Source: Ornithinibacillus californiensis
GTDB taxonomy: Bacteria; Bacillota; Bacilli; Bacillales; Amphibacillaceae
Assembly (NCBI RefSeq): GCF_001038485.1
Contig: NZ_LDUE01000029.1
Location: 1-53,669, forward strand
Length of the DNA: 53,669 bases
Direction of reading: 5' to 3'
The position numbers were made by a program, and so were the translations under genes. A model generated the notes under the pieces. It saw nothing but the letters and a program-made list of their open reading frames with translations, searched no databases and had not been told where the DNA came from. Shown here piece after piece: positions 43,671 to 52,292 of the stretch. The first letter of the stretch is position 1. Each line of letters opens with the position of its first letter.

Positions 43671-44290
43671 TAAAAAAATTACAAGATTTTATTAAGGAAA
43701 AGTTAAATGGATCCAAAAGAACAGGCTATATCGTCATAATTGGACTAGTTGCTTTACTTGTAATCTTAGTGGGTAACGTATTCTCTACCTCATCCCAGGA
43801 AGATTTAGGACAAGGAGTACCACGGATGGAATTAGAATCACCGTCCCAATCTGAAGAAGTAAGCTCCCAGGAAACAGGGGCAACGTCCGATGTTAGTGAA
43901 TTGGAGGAGACCTATAAGAAGCAATTAGAATCGTTGTTAGAAAAAATCGATGGCGTCTCAGAAGTAGAAGTGATGGTCAATTTAGACTCTACAATGGTAC
44001 AAGTTTATGAAAAGAATCTAATCAAAGGCACCCAAGCTACAGAGGAAAATGACCGTAATGGTGGAACGAGGCAAATTGAAGAAAATACAGAAGAAACGCA
44101 AGTCGTTTTAGTAAGACAAGGCGACCAGGAACAACCAATTTTAGTCCAAACAAAGAAACCAGAGGTAAGAGGGGTCCTTATCGTAGCAAAAGGGGTAGAT
44201 AAAGCAACCGTTAAACAGTGGATTGTAGAGGCAGTTTCAAGAGTACTTGATGTTCCAACACATAGAGTTTCTGTAAAACCTAAAAATTAA
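43667..44290 (+). CDS. spoIIIAG: Stage III sporulation protein SpoIIIAG
   Basis: Ring-forming protein of 207 residues that builds a channel ring in the space between mother cell and forespore. It has one membrane anchor (about 17-36), a Ser/Glu-rich linker, and the ring-building domain containing ISEVEVMV-like KIDGVSEVEVMVNL and the final VSRVLDVPTHRVSV. TTG 43667 is chosen because GGGAGGGAGGGG ends five bases upstream and the start overlaps the previous stop; an in-frame ATG at 43649 is also open. Confidence 0.93.
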   Translation: MIKKLQDFIKEKLNGSKRTGYIVIIGLVALLVILVGNVFSTSSQEDLGQGVPRMELESPSQSEEVSSQETGATSDVSELEETYKKQLESLLEKIDGVSEVEVMVNLDSTMVQVYEKNLIKGTQATEENDRNGGTRQIEENTEETQVVLVRQGDQEQPILVQTKKPEVRGVLIVAKGVDKATVKQWIVEAVSRVLDVPTHRVSVKPKN

Positions 44291-44315
44291 GGTAGAATCA
44301 AGGGAGGATGAAATA

Positions 44316-44855
44316 ATGTTGAAAAAACAAACTGTATGGCTATTAACGATGTTGAGTTTAATGATTGTATTGAGTGTGTATTATATGACGGCTAATCCAA
44401 ACGATTTAGCTTATGTGAATACGGATAATGACCCAGCAACAGAAGAAACATCTTCAGAAACAACCACAGGTGAGAACATTTCGGTTACACCAGGCGGAAA
44501 TGAGTTGTTTGCAGCCCTACGTTTGGAAGTGTTAGATGAAAGAAGTATGAAGAAAGATAGATTAGAAGACGTGTTAGCTAGCAGCACTGCAAGTGTTGAA
44601 GAAAAGAAGCAAGCTACTGAAGAAATTGACGCAATTGAACAAATGGGTACGAAAGAAAATATATTAGAAGAATCTATTCTAGCATCTGCTGAATATCAAG
44701 ACGTATTAGTACGTGCTGATGGTGATACAGTTCATGTACACGTACAAGCTAAAGAACTTTCTAAATCAGAAGTCGTTAATATTATGCAAATGGTTCGAGA
44801 CGAATTTGGTAAATTAACTGTGGATGTTATCCATGAACCATTGACTGAACAGTAA
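44316..44855 (+). CDS. spoIIIAH: Stage III sporulation protein SpoIIIAH
   Basis: Mother-cell partner of forespore SpoIIQ, 179 residues, somewhat shorter than the B. subtilis protein as I recall it. It has one N-terminal membrane anchor (about 6-24), a Thr/Glu-rich linker and an EscJ/PrgK-like ring-building domain (about 75-178) with LSKSEVVNIMQMVRDEF. GGGAGGATG precedes ATG 44316. Last gene of the operon; a terminator follows. Confidence 0.94.
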   Translation: MLKKQTVWLLTMLSLMIVLSVYYMTANPNDLAYVNTDNDPATEETSSETTTGENISVTPGGNELFAALRLEVLDERSMKKDRLEDVLASSTASVEEKKQATEEIDAIEQMGTKENILEESILASAEYQDVLVRADGDTVHVHVQAKELSKSEVVNIMQMVRDEFGKLTVDVIHEPLTEQ

Positions 44856-44873
44856 ATAAAAAACTTACGTGTT

Positions 44874-44903
44874 AACATCAAGTCTAATAGGCTTGATGTT
44901 TTT
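44874..44903 (+). terminator. spoIIIA operon terminator
   Basis: The stem AACATCAAG/CTTGATGTT with a nine-base loop is followed by TTTTG. Confidence 0.8.
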
Positions 44904-44999
44904 GTTTTCTACAGGACTATTATTATGACGAGGTATAAGAGTTTGCATAGGACCTTAGTAAGGAGTTTTATTTTATTCGCTAATAAATAGATAGATTGT

Positions 45000-45027
45000 T
45001 ATAATTAGGAAAAAGAAAGCGCTTTAT
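45000..45027 (+). promoter_or_regulatory. Possible accB promoter -10 and cre-like palindrome
   Basis: In the 278-bp gap before accB there is TATAAT (45000-45005) without a clear -35, followed nine bases later by AGAAAGCGCTTTAT (45014-45027). The inner AAAGCGCTTT is a perfect palindrome and 11 of 14 positions fit the CcpA operator form TGAAAGCGCTTTCA. Both ends deviate. Regulation by CcpA is only a suggestion. Confidence 0.3.
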
Positions 45028-45133
45028 AGAAAACATTTCATTTAATTGTTGAAGTTCCCCTTATATTTATCGTAAAATATTAAGAGGAGTTATTAGTACC
45101 TAATTATAAAAAGAGGTAAGGGAGTGCTAAATT

Positions 45134-45625
45134 ATGTTAAAAGTACAAGAAATACGTGAAATAATAAAACTAGTAGATCAATCTTCTATTAATGAATTTA
45201 CTTATGAGACTAATGGAACTAAAGTATCTATGAAGAAATCCGCAGAACAAGTTGTAGTTCCGTCAAAAGCTGCCATTCAAGTAGAAAAAGAAGTAAGACC
45301 AGTTGCAGAACCTACGACTAGCCTACCAGTTAGACAAAATGTAGAGGAGACAGAAGCACCTGTTCAGGAAAACGCAGTTAACTATGATGTTGAAATCACT
45401 TCTCCAATGGTTGGAACATTTTATAGTGCTCCAAATCCAGAAAGCGATCCATTTGTAAGTGTTGGGACTTCTGTTTCTAAAGATACGGTTGTTTGTATAG
45501 TGGAAGCAATGAAGCTGTTTAACGAGATTGAGGCAGAAGTAACTGGAGAAATCGTTGAAATATTAGTAGAAAATGGTGAGTTAGTAGAATATGGGCAACC
45601 ACTATTTAGGGTAAAAACGAAATAA
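45134..45625 (+). CDS. accB: Biotin carboxyl carrier protein of acetyl-CoA carboxylase
   Basis: Carries biotin for the first step of fatty acid synthesis; 163 residues. The biotinyl domain at the C-terminus holds the acceptor lysine K127 in [13 protein letters not shown]. The N-terminal part binds the carboxylase, and a Pro/Glu/Ala-rich flexible linker (about 45-85) joins the two. It is followed after 14 bp by accC. AAAAAGAGGTAAGGGAG precedes ATG. Confidence 0.97.
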   Translation: MLKVQEIREIIKLVDQSSINEFTYETNGTKVSMKKSAEQVVVPSKAAIQVEKEVRPVAEPTTSLPVRQNVEETEAPVQENAVNYDVEITSPMVGTFYSAPNPESDPFVSVGTSVSKDTVVCIVEAMKLFNEIEAEVTGEIVEILVENGELVEYGQPLFRVKTK

Positions 45626-45639
45626 GGGGACGTGCAAAT

Positions 45640-47001
45640 ATGATAAAAAAATTGCTAATAGCTAATAGAGGAGAAATAGCAGTCCGTATTATTCGTGCAT
45701 GTAAGGAAATGGGAATTGAAACGGTTGCTGTATACTCTGAAGCAGATAAAGAGTCATTACATGTCCAATTAGCAGATGAGGCTTATTGTATTGGTCCTAA
45801 CTCAAGTAAGGACAGCTACTTAAACTTCACTAATATAATGAGTGTTGCAAAATTAAGAGATGTTGATGCAATCCATCCAGGATATGGCTTTTTAGCCGAA
45901 AATGCTGATTTTGCAGAGATTTGTAAAGCTTGTAATGTCACATTTGTAGGTCCAACAGCAGAAGCTATCCAAAAAATGGGTATAAAAGATGTTGCTCGTG
46001 AAACGATGCGAGAAGCAAATGTTCCTATTGTTCCTGGATCAGATGGCATTGTTGAAAATGAAGCAGCAGCAATAGAGGTTGCTAATTCGATAGGGTATCC
46101 TGTTATTATTAAAGCCACTGCAGGTGGTGGAGGTAAAGGGATCCGCGTTGCAAGAACTGAGGAAGACCTAATTAAAGGGATTCGCATAACACAAAAAGAA
46201 GCTGAAACGGCCTTTGGTAACCCTGGTGTATATATTGAAAAGTTCATTGAAGATTTTCGACATGTAGAAATTCAAGTCATTGCAGATACACATGGAAATG
46301 TTATTCATTTAGGTGAAAGAGATTGTAGTATACAACGTCGTTTACAAAAATTAATCGAAGAAACACCATCTCCTGCCCTAAACGAAGAAATTCGTGCTAA
46401 AATGGGAGATGCAGCAGTTAAGGCAGCCGAGGCTGTAAACTATGTTGGAGCAGGAACAATTGAATTTATTTTTGATCGAAAAACACAAGCTTTCTATTTC
46501 ATGGAAATGAATACTAGGATTCAAGTAGAACATCCTGTTACAGAAATGGTAACTGGTATTGACTTAATAAAAGAACAGATTAAGATCGCAAATGGAGAAA
46601 AACTATCCATACGTCAAGAGGATGTAACCTTTGATGGATGGGCAATTGAGTGCCGAATTAATGCAGAACATCCGTTTAAGAATTTTATGCCGTCACCTGG
46701 GAAAATTAATATGTACTTACCCCCAGGAGGTTTAGGAGTTCGTGTAGATTCAGCTGCTTATCCTGGCTATTCCATACCACCATATTATGATTCCATGATA
46801 GCTAAGTTAATCACCTACGGTTCAACGCGTGAGGAAGCAATTGCCCGTATGAAACGAGCATTAGATGAATTCCTTGTAGACGGTGTTCACACTACTATTC
46901 CTTTTCATCGGTTAATAATGGACCATGACGTATTTATTCAAGGTGATTTTAATACGAACTTTTTGGAAGAAAACCCGATTACTGAACCGAAGAGTCATTA
47001 A
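45640..47001 (+). CDS. accC: Biotin carboxylase subunit of acetyl-CoA carboxylase
   Basis: ATP-grasp enzyme that carboxylates biotin on AccB with bicarbonate and ATP; 453 residues. Present are the N-terminal [21 protein letters not shown]-like block (starting [11 protein letters not shown]), the glycine-rich ATP loop [12 protein letters not shown], and the catalytic stretch [14 protein letters not shown]. The carboxyltransferase genes accA and accD are elsewhere. Confidence 0.97.
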   Translation: MIKKLLIANRGEIAVRIIRACKEMGIETVAVYSEADKESLHVQLADEAYCIGPNSSKDSYLNFTNIMSVAKLRDVDAIHPGYGFLAENADFAEICKACNVTFVGPTAEAIQKMGIKDVARETMREANVPIVPGSDGIVENEAAAIEVANSIGYPVIIKATAGGGGKGIRVARTEEDLIKGIRITQKEAETAFGNPGVYIEKFIEDFRHVEIQVIADTHGNVIHLGERDCSIQRRLQKLIEETPSPALNEEIRAKMGDAAVKAAEAVNYVGAGTIEFIFDRKTQAFYFMEMNTRIQVEHPVTEMVTGIDLIKEQIKIANGEKLSIRQEDVTFDGWAIECRINAEHPFKNFMPSPGKINMYLPPGGLGVRVDSAAYPGYSIPPYYDSMIAKLITYGSTREEAIARMKRALDEFLVDGVHTTIPFHRLIMDHDVFIQGDFNTNFLEENPITEPKSH

Positions 47002-47038
47002 CAACTTGGTTTATTCAATTTAAAGGAGGAGTGGGAAT

Positions 47039-47434
47039 ATGGCAGAACAATCTTTAGTAAATATGAGTGAAAACACAGGACTTGGAAGAGTCGAGATTGC
47101 CCCAGAAGTTTTGGAAGTAATCGCTGGAATTGCTGCTAGTGAAGTAGACGGACTTGCAAATATGCGCGGAAATTTTGCTGCTGGTGTTGTAGAGAGATTT
47201 GGTAAAAAATCTCATAGTAAAGGTGTTAAAGTGGAATTAACTGAAAATGGTATCTTAATCGATTTGTATGTTGTTCTAGATTTTGGCGTTTCCATCCCAG
47301 AAGTGGCACAAAAAATTCAAGCAAATATTAGACAAACGTTGAAAAACATGACTTCATTAGATGTTGCTGAAGTAAACGTACATGTAGTTGGTTTACAAAT
47401 GGAGAAAGAATCTACAGAAGAAGGCGTAGAGTAA
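47039..47434 (+). CDS. yqhY: Asp23/Gls24-family protein YqhY
   Basis: Small protein of 131 residues with the Asp23 (DUF322) domain: GLGRVEIAPEVLEVIAGIAASE at the start and DVAEVNVHVVGL near the end. In B. subtilis yqhY follows accBC and its loss disturbs acetyl-CoA carboxylase control, so a regulatory link to its neighbours is likely. AAAGGAGGAG precedes ATG 47039. A terminator follows. Confidence 0.93.
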   Translation: MAEQSLVNMSENTGLGRVEIAPEVLEVIAGIAASEVDGLANMRGNFAAGVVERFGKKSHSKGVKVELTENGILIDLYVVLDFGVSIPEVAQKIQANIRQTLKNMTSLDVAEVNVHVVGLQMEKESTEEGVE

Positions 47435-47439
47435 AATGG

Positions 47440-47482
47440 AAAGGGTCAACGGGTATATATAATATATCCTTGACCTTTTTTT
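47440..47482 (+). terminator. accBC-yqhY terminator
   Basis: AAAGG-GTCAA with inner GGGTATATAT pairs with ATATATCC-TTGACC followed by T7. The rest of the 261-bp gap to nusB is AT-rich with no further feature that I can support. Confidence 0.8.
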
Positions 47483-47695
47483 CTATTTCTAGATAAATGT
47501 AGAGTAATTAATTATTAGTTAATTAAATATCCTTCTAGACGGTTATTTTTAGATTATCTTTTATTAGGCTGCAGCCTTTTAATAAGGAATTTAAATTTAG
47601 AGTATTGAACCTACTAAAAAGTTATTTGTAGTTGGTGGCGTCGGCATCATAATCATGATATGATTTGAAAGAGATTATTAAAGGAGTAATGCACA

Positions 47696-48079
47696 ATGAA
47701 ACGTCACGAAGCAAGAGAAAAAGCATTTCAAATATTATTTCAATTAGATTTACTAGATGAAGATATGGAACTTACAATACAAGAAAGACTGAACGAAGAA
47801 GAAAAGGATGATTTTCTTCATCGTTTGGTAAATGGCGTAGTGAAAGAAAAACAGTCTATTGATACCGAGATAACTGCAAGTCTTGAAAAGTGGTCTTTCA
47901 ATCGTCTTCCATCAGTTGAAAAAACGGTCCTACGGATAGCAAGTTATGAGATAAAACATCTAGAGGATATACCTGATAATGTTTCCATTAATGAAGCAGT
48001 AGAGCTGGCAAAGCAGTATGGAGATGAGAAATCAGGTAGGTTTGTTAATGGGGTCCTATCAAAAATTATTAAGAAATAA
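47696..48079 (+). CDS. nusB: Transcription antitermination factor NusB
   Basis: All-helical RNA-binding protein of the rRNA antitermination complex, 127 residues. The N-terminal arginine-rich block KRHEAREKAFQILFQLD binds boxA; PDNVSINEAVELAKQYGDEKSGRFVNGVL is the classic C-terminal signature (split here over residues about 95-123). TAAAGGAG precedes ATG. It is the first gene of a run nusB-folD-xseA-xseB-ispA-yqxC with short gaps or overlaps. Confidence 0.96.
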   Translation: MKRHEAREKAFQILFQLDLLDEDMELTIQERLNEEEKDDFLHRLVNGVVKEKQSIDTEITASLEKWSFNRLPSVEKTVLRIASYEIKHLEDIPDNVSINEAVELAKQYGDEKSGRFVNGVLSKIIKK

Positions 48080-48094
48080 AAGGGGAAGGTATAC

Positions 48095-48946
48095 ATGGTA
48101 GCTGAGGTTATAAATGGGAAAGACTTGTCGATGGAACTGAAATCAGAAATGAAAAAAGAGGTCCATGACTTGAGAAATAAGAACGTAGTGCCCCATCTGA
48201 CTGTTGTTCTAGTTGGGAATAATCCAGCATCTGAATCATACGTTAATGGAAAGAAACGTGCGTCAGAAGAAGTAGGAATTAGCTCAGAAATAATAAAGCT
48301 TGAGGATACTGTAACGGAGAAAGAATTGCTTAAAGTAATTGATCGACTTAATCGTAACGATAAAGTCCACGGTATATTGGTACAACTACCTCTTCCTAAT
48401 CATATCCACGTGCAGCATATTATTGAGTTCATTGATCCCAAAAAGGATGTGGATGGTTTTCATCCATATAACATAGGGAAAATGATGACTGGACAAGACA
48501 CGTTTCTACCTTGCACACCATACGGAATCTTAACAATGCTTCGTTCTAAAAATATTACAATAGAAGGAAAACACGCGGTAATTATTGGGCGAAGTAATAT
48601 AGTTGGTAAACCTGTAGGTCAATTATTACTAAATGAGAATGCTACGGTAACATATTGTCACTCTAAAACGAAGAACCTTAAGGAAATCACAAGACTAGCT
48701 GATATACTAGTGGTGGCCGTCGGTAAACCCAATGTTATCGACAAACATTATGTAAAAGATGGTGTTATCGTAATTGATGTAGGCATTAACCGCCTAGATG
48801 ATGGTTCATTAACTGGTGATGTTGACTTTGATAGTTGTCTTGAGAAAGCCTCGTATATAACGCCTGTACCCCGTGGAGTTGGCCCAATGACAATTACCAT
48901 GTTATTACATAATACAATTAAAGCTGCTAAAGGTATGGTACAATGA
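48095..48946 (+). CDS. folD: Bifunctional methylenetetrahydrofolate dehydrogenase/cyclohydrolase
   Basis: Interconverts 5,10-methylene-, methenyl- and 10-formyl-THF with NADP; 283 residues. Signatures: NPASESYVNGKKRASEEVG with the catalytic Lys, VQLPLP, DVDGFHP, GRSNIVGKPVG and TPVPRGVGPMT. Its stop overlaps the start of xseA (ATGA). It provides one-carbon units together with the glycine cleavage system and yqgN product of this window. Confidence 0.97.
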   Translation: MVAEVINGKDLSMELKSEMKKEVHDLRNKNVVPHLTVVLVGNNPASESYVNGKKRASEEVGISSEIIKLEDTVTEKELLKVIDRLNRNDKVHGILVQLPLPNHIHVQHIIEFIDPKKDVDGFHPYNIGKMMTGQDTFLPCTPYGILTMLRSKNITIEGKHAVIIGRSNIVGKPVGQLLLNENATVTYCHSKTKNLKEITRLADILVVAVGKPNVIDKHYVKDGVIVIDVGINRLDDGSLTGDVDFDSCLEKASYITPVPRGVGPMTITMLLHNTIKAAKGMVQ

Positions 48947-50292
48947 CGGAAAAGTATCTAACAGTAACAGCTCTAACAAAATATATTAAACGTAAAATGG
49001 ATATGGACCCTCATTTACGCAACATTTGGCTTAAAGGAGAAATATCTAACTTTAAATTACATTCTAGAGGACATATGTATCTTACGATTAAAGATGATGG
49101 TGCTCGAATAAATGCAGTGATGTTTGCTGGAAATAATCGTTCCCTCAAGTTTAAGCCGGAAGATGGCATGAAAGTGCTAATTCGTGGAGAAATCAGTGTA
49201 TTTGAAGCAACGGGACAATACCAGCTATACATACAACAAATGGAGCCAGATGGTATAGGGTCCTTATATTTGGCGTTTGAACAATTAAAGGAAAAATTAC
49301 GAAAACAAGGCTATTTCGATCAGCAGTATAAAAAAAGCATCCCCCAAATGCCAAATCATATTGGTGTAATAACCTCTCCAACAGGTGCAGCTGTACGGGA
49401 TATAATCACTACCATTAAGAGACGGTATCCAGTAGTACAAGTAACTGTACTACCCGTATTGGTGCAAGGTATGAATGCCGCATCTTCTATTTCGAAAGCA
49501 ATCAAAAAAGCCAATGAAATGGAGCTGTTTGATTGTATTATCCTTGGTAGAGGTGGAGGTTCGATTGAGGAATTGTGGGGCTTTAATGAAGAAGTAGTTG
49601 CCGAAGCTATTTTCAAATCAAAGATTCCAATTATTTCTGCAGTGGGTCATGAAACCGATACAACGATTAGTGATTATGTTGCCGATTTGCGGGCACCAAC
49701 TCCTACAGGTGCGGCAGAGCTGGCAGTTCCATCTCAATATGAATTGTTAGGCAAAATATTGAAAATGAAGCAATCATTAAATAGCCTAATAAGTATTACA
49801 ATTAAACATCATCGTGGTAATTTAGAACGAATGAGTAATGCTTACGCTTTTCGATATCCGGAGCAACTAATCAGGCAAAAAGAACAAGAACTTGATAAAG
49901 CAAAAGAACGAATGGATCGAGCTTTTCAATTAATTGTTCACACAAGTTCACAACGGCTTTCTAATGGTAAAACAAGACTGTTAACTCAACATCCTAAGAG
50001 AAGGTTAGACATTGCTACAAAAACTCTTCAACAGCTCGTTAAACAAAATAATCAATTGATGAAGCAGTATGTTGAAATGCAGTCCATACAATTAAATCGC
50101 TCCATGGATAAGCTTACTTTATTAAATCCATTGGAGATTATGAAGCGTGGATTTGCTATTCCTTATACTCAGGCAGGTAACATCATCAAGACTAGTACAC
50201 AGATAAAACAAAAAGATCACATTAGAATTAACTTCCACGATGGTATTGTGAACTGCGAAGTATTAGATATAAAGGAGATAAATGATGGATAA
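48943..50292 (+). CDS. xseA: Exodeoxyribonuclease VII large subunit
   Basis: Large subunit of the single-strand DNA exonuclease, 449 residues. It has an N-terminal OB fold (about 1-100, [22 protein letters not shown]), the catalytic domain with [30 protein letters not shown] and [10 protein letters not shown], and a long coiled coil in the C-terminal half. It overlaps xseB by 11 bp. Confidence 0.96.
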   Translation: MTEKYLTVTALTKYIKRKMDMDPHLRNIWLKGEISNFKLHSRGHMYLTIKDDGARINAVMFAGNNRSLKFKPEDGMKVLIRGEISVFEATGQYQLYIQQMEPDGIGSLYLAFEQLKEKLRKQGYFDQQYKKSIPQMPNHIGVITSPTGAAVRDIITTIKRRYPVVQVTVLPVLVQGMNAASSISKAIKKANEMELFDCIILGRGGGSIEELWGFNEEVVAEAIFKSKIPIISAVGHETDTTISDYVADLRAPTPTGAAELAVPSQYELLGKILKMKQSLNSLISITIKHHRGNLERMSNAYAFRYPEQLIRQKEQELDKAKERMDRAFQLIVHTSSQRLSNGKTRLLTQHPKRRLDIATKTLQQLVKQNNQLMKQYVEMQSIQLNRSMDKLTLLNPLEIMKRGFAIPYTQAGNIIKTSTQIKQKDHIRINFHDGIVNCEVLDIKEINDG

Positions 50293-50524
50293 ATATAAAG
50301 AGTTGACATTTGAGGAAGCAATGGAGAAATTGGAAGAAATTATTGGGAAATTAGAAGAGGGAGATGTTCCTTTAGAGAAAGCAATTTCTTACTACCAAGA
50401 TGGAATGGTTTTATCTAAAATCTGTGGTGATAAGTTGAATCATATCCAAGAAAAAATGGTACAAATTATGAATGAGCAGGGGGAGTTAGTTCCTTTTGAT
50501 ATACAGGAGGATGAAAAACAGTGA
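50282..50524 (+). CDS. xseB: Exodeoxyribonuclease VII small subunit
   Basis: Protein of 80 residues (79 if the second of two adjacent ATG codons is used). [34 protein letters not shown], read in short blocks from residue 9, is the family signature. It binds along the coiled coil of XseA. Two ATG codons (50282, 50285) follow TAAAGGAG in the end of xseA. The stop overlaps the GTG start of ispA. Confidence 0.95.
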   Translation: MMDKYKELTFEEAMEKLEEIIGKLEEGDVPLEKAISYYQDGMVLSKICGDKLNHIQEKMVQIMNEQGELVPFDIQEDEKQ

Positions 50525-51405
50525 AAGTCATGTTGAAGGATTATATTGAAGCTAACCAAAAGGTATTTCAGGAAGAATTATCAAACTTGTTATCTGACGT
50601 AGATATTCCTGACCAACTTAAAAAATCAATGCTTTATTCTCTTGAAGCTGGTGGGAAACGATTACGGCCAATCCTGTTATTAGCAAGCTATGAAGCATAT
50701 GCATCAGATGTAAAAAGAATCTACCGTACTGCGCTTGCTTTAGAAATGATTCATACATACTCACTAATACATGATGATCTTCCTGCGATGGATGATGATG
50801 AATATCGAAGAGGGTCTCTAACTAACCATAAAGTGTTTGGTGAAGCGACAGCAATTCTTGCTGGTGATGCATTATTGACTTATAGTTTTGAATTAATAAC
50901 GAATGATCCACTTTTATCAGATCCAGAAAAGGTATACCTTGTTAAATTGCTATCACGTGCAAGTGGACCTAGTGGAATGGTAGCAGGACAAATTCTCGAT
51001 ATGGAAGCTGAAGATCAAACAATTAATATAGAACGGTTAGAGAAAATCCACGCATTAAAAACAGGTGAATTGTTGAAGTTCGCCGTGACAGCAGGGGCAT
51101 ATCTAGGTAATGCAACCGAAGAACAAATCTTCCATTTGCAGGACTTCGCCCACTATTTAGGCTTAATTTTCCAAGTTCAAGACGATATCCTTGATGTAAC
51201 TGGTGATGAAAAGAAACTAGGTAAAGCGGTCGGTAGTGATGAAATAAACAACAAAAGTACGTATCCGAAATTACTTGGCTTAGAAGGTGCTATTGAAATG
51301 AAGAATCGTTATGCAGAAAAGGCAAAGGAATTATTAAGGAAAGCAAATGCAGATACTTCAAGACTATCTGATTTAACACTTTATATAAGTGAACGAGATT
51401 TTTAA
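50521..51405 (+). CDS. ispA: Farnesyl diphosphate synthase
   Basis: Trans-prenyltransferase making farnesyl diphosphate from isopentenyl and dimethylallyl or geranyl diphosphate; 294 residues. The first Asp-rich motif is in [17 protein letters not shown] and the second in [24 protein letters not shown] binds the diphosphate. GTG 50521 overlaps the stop of xseB and is preceded by AGGAGGATG. In B. subtilis dxs follows; here yqxC comes next, 26 bp on. Confidence 0.95.
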   Translation: MKVMLKDYIEANQKVFQEELSNLLSDVDIPDQLKKSMLYSLEAGGKRLRPILLLASYEAYASDVKRIYRTALALEMIHTYSLIHDDLPAMDDDEYRRGSLTNHKVFGEATAILAGDALLTYSFELITNDPLLSDPEKVYLVKLLSRASGPSGMVAGQILDMEAEDQTINIERLEKIHALKTGELLKFAVTAGAYLGNATEEQIFHLQDFAHYLGLIFQVQDDILDVTGDEKKLGKAVGSDEINNKSTYPKLLGLEGAIEMKNRYAEKAKELLRKANADTSRLSDLTLYISERDF

Positions 51406-51431
51406 AACTTCAATGTTAAAGGATTAGTGAC

Positions 51432-52259
51432 ATGAGTAAAATACGCCTAGATGTTCTATTGGTAGAACGAAATTTAATGGAAACTAGAGAAAAAGCAAAA
51501 CGTGCTGTTATGGCTGGTCTAGTATATACGGAGCAGGAAAGATTGGATAAGCCAGGTATGAAGGTGGATGAGGATATCCCTCTAACTGTTAAAGGGAAGT
51601 TAATCCCCTATGTAGGTAGAGGTGGGTTGAAGCTAGAAAAGGCTTTGAAAGTGTTTTCTGTAGATGTTCGTGATAAAATTATGATGGATATCGGTTCTTC
51701 AACTGGTGGTTTTACCGATTGTGCTTTACAATCTGGTGCAAAGCTATGTTATGCTATCGATGTAGGGTATAACCAATTAGATTGGAAGTTACGAAATGAT
51801 CCGCGGGTAGAAGTAATGGAACGAACCAATTTTCGTTATGTAACCGATGATGTATTAAAAAAAGGATCACCAAACTTCGCGACCATCGATGTCTCTTTCA
51901 TTTCGCTTAAGCTAATTTTACCCGTCCTAAAAAAGCTTTTATTACCGAATAGTGATACAATTGCATTGATAAAACCGCAATTTGAAGCAGGACGTGAGCT
52001 AGTTGGAAAAAAAGGCATCGTAAGAGATAAGAGAGTACATGTAGATGTTTTAACAACGATTCTCTCATTCGCAAAAGACGAGGGATATGAACTATATGGT
52101 TTAACCTACTCCCCAATTACTGGTGGAGATGGGAATGTGGAATTTCTAGCTCATTTAGGTTGGAACAAGGAAGAGCCTGGAAAGTCCATCGAAGAACTAA
52201 ATCCCGAAGTCGTAGTCAATGAAGCTCATTCAGAATTAAAATCAGCACAGAATACATGA
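51432..52259 (+). CDS. yqxC: TlyA-family RNA methyltransferase/hemolysin-like protein YqxC
   Basis: Protein of 275 residues with an S4 RNA-binding domain (about 1-60, IRLDVLLVERNLMETREKAKR) and a FtsJ/Rossmann methyltransferase domain (MDIGSSTGGFTDCALQSGA binds SAM, IDVSFISLKLILP follows). It probably methylates ribosomal RNA. Position before argR and recN is usual; here an IS follows. GGATTAGTGAC before the ATG is a weak ribosome site. Confidence 0.92.
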   Translation: MSKIRLDVLLVERNLMETREKAKRAVMAGLVYTEQERLDKPGMKVDEDIPLTVKGKLIPYVGRGGLKLEKALKVFSVDVRDKIMMDIGSSTGGFTDCALQSGAKLCYAIDVGYNQLDWKLRNDPRVEVMERTNFRYVTDDVLKKGSPNFATIDVSFISLKLILPVLKKLLLPNSDTIALIKPQFEAGRELVGKKGIVRDKRVHVDVLTTILSFAKDEGYELYGLTYSPITGGDGNVEFLAHLGWNKEEPGKSIEELNPEVVVNEAHSELKSAQNT

Positions 52260-52265
52260 GTTATA

Positions 52266-52290
52266 GGACTACAATCGTAGTCCTTTTTTA
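52266..52290 (+). terminator. yqxC terminator
   Basis: The stem GGACTAC/GTAGTCC with a tight loop is followed by T6. The IS begins directly after its T run. Confidence 0.85.
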
Positions 52291-52292
52291 TT

